Source: CADEED01 sp039931065 (lineage in GTDB: Bacteria > Pseudomonadota > Gammaproteobacteria > Steroidobacterales > Steroidobacteraceae). From it: a stretch of DNA of 64,000 nucleotides. The first letter of the stretch is position 1; the number at the start of each line of letters is the position of its first letter. The notes beneath the pieces are model-generated. The model had not been told where the DNA came from and did not search any database. It worked only from the letters and a program-made list of their open reading frames with translations. The stretch is from contig JBDTSP010000023.1 of NCBI GenBank assembly GCA_039931065.1, forward strand, positions 1 to 64,000, read 5' to 3'. Positions 60,021-64,000 of the stretch are shown in pieces. Position numbers and translations under genes: made by a program.

Positions 60021-63000
60021 CTAGTTTGCGACCGTCACCGACACTGCTGCCGAGGTGGTGACGTTGCCGCGCCAGTCGCGCGCGACGGCGACCAGAGAGT
60101 GCGAGCCGTTCGCCACGCTCGCCGTGTTCCACTGCACTTGGTAGGGCGCGGCGGTGTCTTCGACGCCGAGCAACACGCCGTCGAGCTTGAACTGCACGCC
60201 CTGGATTCCCACGTTGTCCGTCGCCGTGCCGGACGAGACGGCAACGGTGCCCCTCGCGGTGGAATCGGCCGAAGGCGCGGTCACCGAGACAACTGGAGGG
60301 TTGGTATCCGCCGGCCCCGCGTACGTCAGGGTGAACACGCTGTTGCCCGAGGCGACGAAGGAAAAGGCGCCGTTGCTGACCGTGACATCGGTGCCGCGCT
60401 GCATGCCCGGCGAGCCGCTCGTGCGGTACAGCTCGAACGATGGCACGACCGGAAGATTCGCGAGAACTCCGGAGAACGTGACGCTGCTGCTGCCCGCATT
60501 TCGGCCGACCAGTGTCACGCGGCCCGACGCCGCGTGATGGAAAGCGTAGACCGTCACGTTGCTGCTCGACTCGGTCGCCGCGACACGCATGCTGCCGGCG
60601 GGCACGAATTTGAAGAGCTGGGCAAACTCATAGAACGCCGTTCGCGGTGTGTAGAGGCGCGTCGAAGTGCTGTACGACAACAACGCGGGTCCGTTGCCCG
60701 CGTCGTTCGGCGGGCTCGATCCGCGTCCGGCGAGGATTCCATGGTTGTAGACCGAGTCGTAGCCATCCCACACCAGGATCGCCGAAGGGCCCTGAGACAT
60801 ATGCGTGAGCGCATCCCAGACGTTGGAAACCTCCGAAATCCAGAAATTCCTGCTCGGGTAAGCGGAGTTGCGGATCGCGTTGCTGGCGCCGCCCGAATCG
60901 CCGGCGTAATTGTGGAACGCGAAGTGATCCAGTTTCGCCATGACGCTGGGTTCACCCATCAGCGACGGCATGTAGTCGTTGACGCCGGCCGAGATGGCGG
61001 CCGTGTCGGGCCCCACGAGGCGCATATCGGCGAGGCCGATCGCGTCGAGTCTGGCGGCGAGCTTGGCCATGACGCGCGCGTTCTGCCAGCGGTCCATGCG
61101 GATCCCTTCGATGCCATCCCAATCCGACTCGTTGTTGGGCGCAAAGAGGCCAATCTGGATATTGCGCCGGTAACGCGCGTAGTACACCACCGAAGCGACT
61201 GTCTCAACCCATTCGTCTTCCATGGAAGTCGGCAGGTCCGCGCCGCCCATCCAGGTCGGACCCCGACCCATGAAGTTGAGCATGAGCAGGCTGGTGACGC
61301 CCTTCTGGTTCAAGTAGGAGAGCGTACCCCACAGCTCCTCGAACTTCGGGCTCGAGTAGATAGTGTCGTAGTAGGCCCAGTTGAAATTGTTCGGATTTGA
61401 GTCGTCGTTCGTCGCTTCCCAGTCGGCCATTTCGATGATGACGCGCCAAATGGTGGAGCCGCCGTCATCCACGAGCTTGTCGATCGCGGGGCGCAGTTCG
61501 CCGTTGTTCCAGCTCGCGGAGTTCGCGCTGACGCCAAAGCCGTCGATGATCTGGAAACGCTGGTTGCCGTCGATGGTCAGCGAGTTGCCTGCGGCATTAC
61601 TCACGGTGACCGAAATCGTCGAGACCGCGGTGCGGCCGGCTGCATCGCGTGCCGTCGCCGTGAGCTGGTGGCTGCCATTAGACGAGCCGCTCGTCGTCCA
61701 CGAAACGGAATATGGCGAGCTGAGATCCTCGGAGCCCAGGGTGTTGCCGTCGAGCCTGAACTGCACGCCGACCACGCCGACGTTGTCGGAGGCGTTCGCA
61801 GTAACGCTGACGCTGCCGGACACCGTCGCACCGTTCGCGGGGGCGGTCAGAGAAACCGTCGGCGACTGCGTGTCGCCGCCATTGCTGACGGTCACGCTGC
61901 GCGCGGTGGAGGTCGTCGAATTGCCGGCCGCGTCGCGCGCGACGGCGGTCAGAGAATGCGTGCCGTTACTGGCGGTGCTCGAATCCCACGTACGGCTGTA
62001 GGGTGAGCTCGTGTCTTCCGTGCCCGTGTTCACGCCATCTACCTTGAACTGCACGCCGACCACCGCGACGTTGTCGGAAGCATTCGCAGTAATGCTGATG
62101 CTGCCGGACACCGTTGCGCCGCTTGCGGGCGCGGTCAGTGAAGCCGTCGGCGCCGTTGTGTCGCCGCCGCCATTGTTGACGGTTACTGAGCGCGCCGCGG
62201 ATGTCGTCGTGTTGCCCGCCGCGTCCCGCGCGACGGCCGTCAGGGAATGTGCGCCGTTGCTGGCCGTCCTCGAATCCCAGGTGCGGCTGAAGGGAGATCT
62301 TGTGTCCTCCGCACCGCTGTTGACGCCATCTACCTTGAACTGCACGCCGACCACGGCGACGTTGTCGGAAGCACTCGCGGTGATGCTGATGCTGCCGGCC
62401 ACCGTGGCACCGCTTGCGGGCGCGGTCAGCGAAACCGTCGGCGCCTGTGTGTCTCCGCCGCCATTGTTGACATTGACCGTGCGGGCAGCAGACGTCGTCG
62501 TGTTGCCCGCCGCGTCGCGCGCGACGGCCGTCAATGAATGGGTGCCGTTGCTGGCCGTGGCTGAATCCCAGGTGCGGCTGTACGAGGCACTCGTGTCCTC
62601 CGTACCGATATCCACTCCATCTACCTTGAACTGCACGCCCACGACGCCGACGTTGTCGGAAGCGTCCGCACTCACGGTCACGGAACCGGAAACAGCGGCA
62701 CCGGCCGCGGGGGCCGTGAGCGCCACCGTCGGTGCCGTTCCATCACCATTGTTCACGGTGACTGCGGCTACCGTGGAAGTCGAGCTATTGCCGGCCAGGT
62801 CGCGCGCAACCGCCGTGAGCTGATGGCTGCCGGGGGTTGCGGTCGTCGTGCTCCATTGCACGGAATACGGCGATGAGGTGTCTTCGGCGCCGAGGTTCGC
62901 GCCGTCGAGCTTGAACTGCACACCGACCACTCCGACATTGTCGGTGGCGGTCGCGCTCACGGATGTCGTTCCCGAAACCGTCGCGCCATTCGCGGGCGCC

Positions 63001-64000
63001 GTCAGCGACACCGTCGGCGCCTGCGAATCGCCACCGCTCACGGTGACGGTCACGACGGCTGAGGTTGTCGTGTTGGCCGCCGCATCGCGCGCCACCGCGG
63101 TGATGGTATGGCTGCCGAAACCGGCGCCGGCCGTGTTCCATTGAACCGAGTACGGAGAGGTGGTGTCTTCCGCACCGGTGTTGACTCCATCTACCTTGAA
63201 CTGCACGCCGGCGACGCCGGTGTTGTCGGCCGCGTTGGCGCTCAACGTCACGGTCCCCGAGACGGTCGCGCCATTGGCCGGCGCAGTCACCGAGACGGAA
63301 GGAGAAGCGACATCGGCCGCGCCGCTGCTGATCGGCGTCACCATGTCGGTCTGAATTTCGGATTGCGACAAGGCGCGGTTGTACACGCGCAGCTCGTCGA
63401 TCTGACCCTGGAAGTATTCGCCCCAGATCGTGTTGCCGCCGATGCGCAGCGGCATCGTGGACGTCTGAATGTTGCCCGTTGCCGCGGTGGTCTTCGTGAC
63501 CACGCCGTTGACGTAGAACACGAGCGAGGAGCCGTTATAGGTAACGGCGATATGCGAATAGCTGTTCAGCGGCACCGCGCCCGTGCCGTCGGCGTAGCGG
63601 GAAATACTGCCGCTGCGGTTCCAGCCCGAAGGCCGTGCGCCATGATCGGAATCCGCTGCGTAGAGCGAATACGCGAGCTCCCCGGTGACCTCTTTCAACA
63701 CGACCGTGCGATACGAGCTGTTCGCAGCCGGGCGGACCCACGCTTCGAGGGTCATCCCGGACGTCAGATCGAGAGAGTTGCTGTCCGCGACGTCGATTCG
63801 GTCGTCGACTCCGTCGAAGCTCGCGGCCGAGCCGAATTTTGCGGTCGTGGACCACGTGGCGCCGCTGACGAGCGTGCCCGTGTTGCCATTGCCGGAGTTG
63901 TCCGCCGCGGTCGTGCCCGTTCCTTCATCGAAGGAGTAGGCCGCTACCAGCCCTGCGGACTGCGCGAGTGCGGGAGCCGCATGAAAGGCGGCCATTGCCA
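60021..64000 (-). CDS. secreted LamG / Ig-like repeat / glycoside hydrolase (GH30-like) protein, 5'-partial
   Basis: At least 1324 aa. The visible start (HAAPALAQSAGL) is the end of a signal peptide, so the true start lies beyond the right edge. Order: a LamG/concanavalin domain (about 18-220); six Ig-like repeats of ~95 residues (about 228-801), each with VSLTAPA.GATVSG, VGVQFK.DGV and HSLTAVARDAAGN; a TIM-barrel hydrolase (about 802-1225); and a seventh repeat at the C-terminus. The hydrolase has IIDGFGVSA, the acid/base candidate in APNNESDW and the nucleophile candidate in WISEVSNV, resembling GH30. It probably degrades an extracellular polysaccharide. Confidence 0.88.
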   Translation of the reverse strand, partial: AMAAFHAAPALAQSAGLVAAYSFDEGTGTTAADNSGNGNTGTLVSGATWSTTAKFGSAASFDGVDDRIDVADSNSLDLTSGMTLEAWVRPAANSSYRTVVLKEVTGELAYSLYAADSDHGARPSGWNRSGSISRYADGTGAVPLNSYSHIAVTYNGSSLVFYVNGVVTKTTAATGNIQTSTMPLRIGGNTIWGEYFQGQIDELRVYNRALSQSEIQTDMVTPISSGAADVASPSVSVTAPANGATVSGTVTLSANAADNTGVAGVQFKVDGVNTGAEDTTSPYSVQWNTAGAGFGSHTITAVARDAAANTTTSAVVTVTVSGGDSQAPTVSLTAPANGATVSGTTSVSATATDNVGVVGVQFKLDGANLGAEDTSSPYSVQWSTTTATPGSHQLTAVARDLAGNSSTSTVAAVTVNNGDGTAPTVALTAPAAGAAVSGSVTVSADASDNVGVVGVQFKVDGVDIGTEDTSASYSRTWDSATASNGTHSLTAVARDAAGNTTTSAARTVNVNNGGGDTQAPTVSLTAPASGATVAGSISITASASDNVAVVGVQFKVDGVNSGAEDTRSPFSRTWDSRTASNGAHSLTAVARDAAGNTTTSAARSVTVNNGGGDTTAPTASLTAPASGATVSGSISITANASDNVAVVGVQFKVDGVNTGTEDTSSPYSRTWDSSTASNGTHSLTAVARDAAGNSTTSTARSVTVSNGGDTQSPTVSLTAPANGATVSGSVSVTANASDNVGVVGVQFRLDGNTLGSEDLSSPYSVSWTTSGSSNGSHQLTATARDAAGRTAVSTISVTVSNAAGNSLTIDGNQRFQIIDGFGVSANSASWNNGELRPAIDKLVDDGGSTIWRVIIEMADWEATNDDSNPNNFNWAYYDTIYSSPKFEELWGTLSYLNQKGVTSLLMLNFMGRGPTWMGGADLPTSMEDEWVETVASVVYYARYRRNIQIGLFAPNNESDWDGIEGIRMDRWQNARVMAKLAARLDAIGLADMRLVGPDTAAISAGVNDYMPSLMGEPSVMAKLDHFAFHNYAGDSGGASNAIRNSAYPSRNFWISEVSNVWDALTHMSQGPSAILVWDGYDSVYNHGILAGRGSSPPNDAGNGPALLSYSTSTRLYTPRTAFYEFAQLFKFVPAGSMRVAATESSSNVTVYAFHHAASGRVTLVGRNAGSSSVTFSGVLANLPVVPSFELYRTSGSPGMQRGTDVTVSNGAFSFVASGNSVFTLTYAGPADTNPPVVSVTAPSADSTARGTVAVSSGTATDNVGIQGVQFKLDGVLLGVEDTAAPYQVQWNTASVANGSHSLVAVARDWRGNVTTSAAVSVTVAN

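Noticed and set aside
59268..61400. 710-codon plus-strand frame across the HDOD, fragment and hydrolase genes
   Set aside because: It crosses three minus-strand features and has no recognisable domain; it is a composition artefact.
61593..63314. Regular ~285-bp direct repeats as a possible CRISPR or satellite array
   Set aside because: The repeats are in frame and encode homologous Ig-like domains; unit length and sequence variation do not fit CRISPR.
1..64000. Frequent GCCTAAC/GTTAGGC words across the window as a possible uptake or Chi-like signal
   Set aside because: About a dozen copies were seen, close to what a rough base-composition estimate predicts; many are simply Leu-Gly codons (TTA GGC). 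A genome-wide count would be needed.

Overview
The window is about 64 kb of GC-rich (roughly 63-64% by eye) chromosomal DNA from a gammaproteobacterium. Its gene order matches blocks known from Pseudomonas and the Xanthomonadales/Nevskiales/Steroidobacter side of the class: rrn-tyrS-M23 peptidase; pilG-gshB-tonB-yqgE-ruvX-pyrB; pilT-pilU divergent from yggS-proC-yggT. Genus-level placement is inference. I saw no phage, insertion sequence or CRISPR array. The accessory signal lies in repeats, gene remnants and small RNAs.

Layout. 1-475: 5' end of a 16S rRNA gene on the minus strand, with a boxA-like leader and two tandem stable-RNA promoters. 476-15740: tyrS, an M23 peptidase, convergent ppk and ppx, the rppH-DUF6776-bactofilin-erpA-ppx operon, a BtuC-like permease, tyrA with a diguanylate cyclase, pdxH, a putative HExxH membrane protein, a BtuD-like ATPase and an inositol-phosphatase-family enzyme. 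15800-18519: a cobalamin riboswitch, btuB and a corrinoid adenosyltransferase. 18637-23316: ampD, bioA-rsmE, an EamA protein, a channel-like membrane protein and a HipA-like kinase with its DUF3037 partner. 23416-32364: Pil-Chp chemosensory operon (pilG, pilH, pilI, pilJ, chpA, chpC) for type IV pilus control. 32535-37309: gshB, tonB, yqgE, ruvX, pyrB and a pyrK-like gene.

37311-39613: RidA, then a compact minus-strand RNA-repair locus. It has a stable-RNA-type promoter, a hairpin-rich leader, a 74-nt tRNA-like element with a broken acceptor stem, the last 44 codons of a slipin gene, the RNA ligase gene rtcB and a strong terminator. This is the most unusual object in the window. 39645-45139: two PilU-like ATPases and pilT, divergent from yggS-proC-yggT. 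45436-57237: an HU-like protein, an alpha/beta hydrolase, an internally deleted amidohydrolase, a FKBP lipoprotein, htpG, a microprotein, a solo ParA, ppnN, an L,D-transpeptidase, mltD and a repetitive exported protein. 57224-64000: GNAT and GFA proteins, a HDOD protein, a fragment of a PEP/pyruvate-binding enzyme, and a very large secreted LamG/Ig-repeat/glycoside-hydrolase protein that runs off the right edge.

Themes. Type IV pilus control and motors fill about 12 kb. B12 uptake and activation is spread over three loci. Three long inverted repeats each sit exactly between convergent genes, touching their stop codons, which suggests a bidirectional terminator role.
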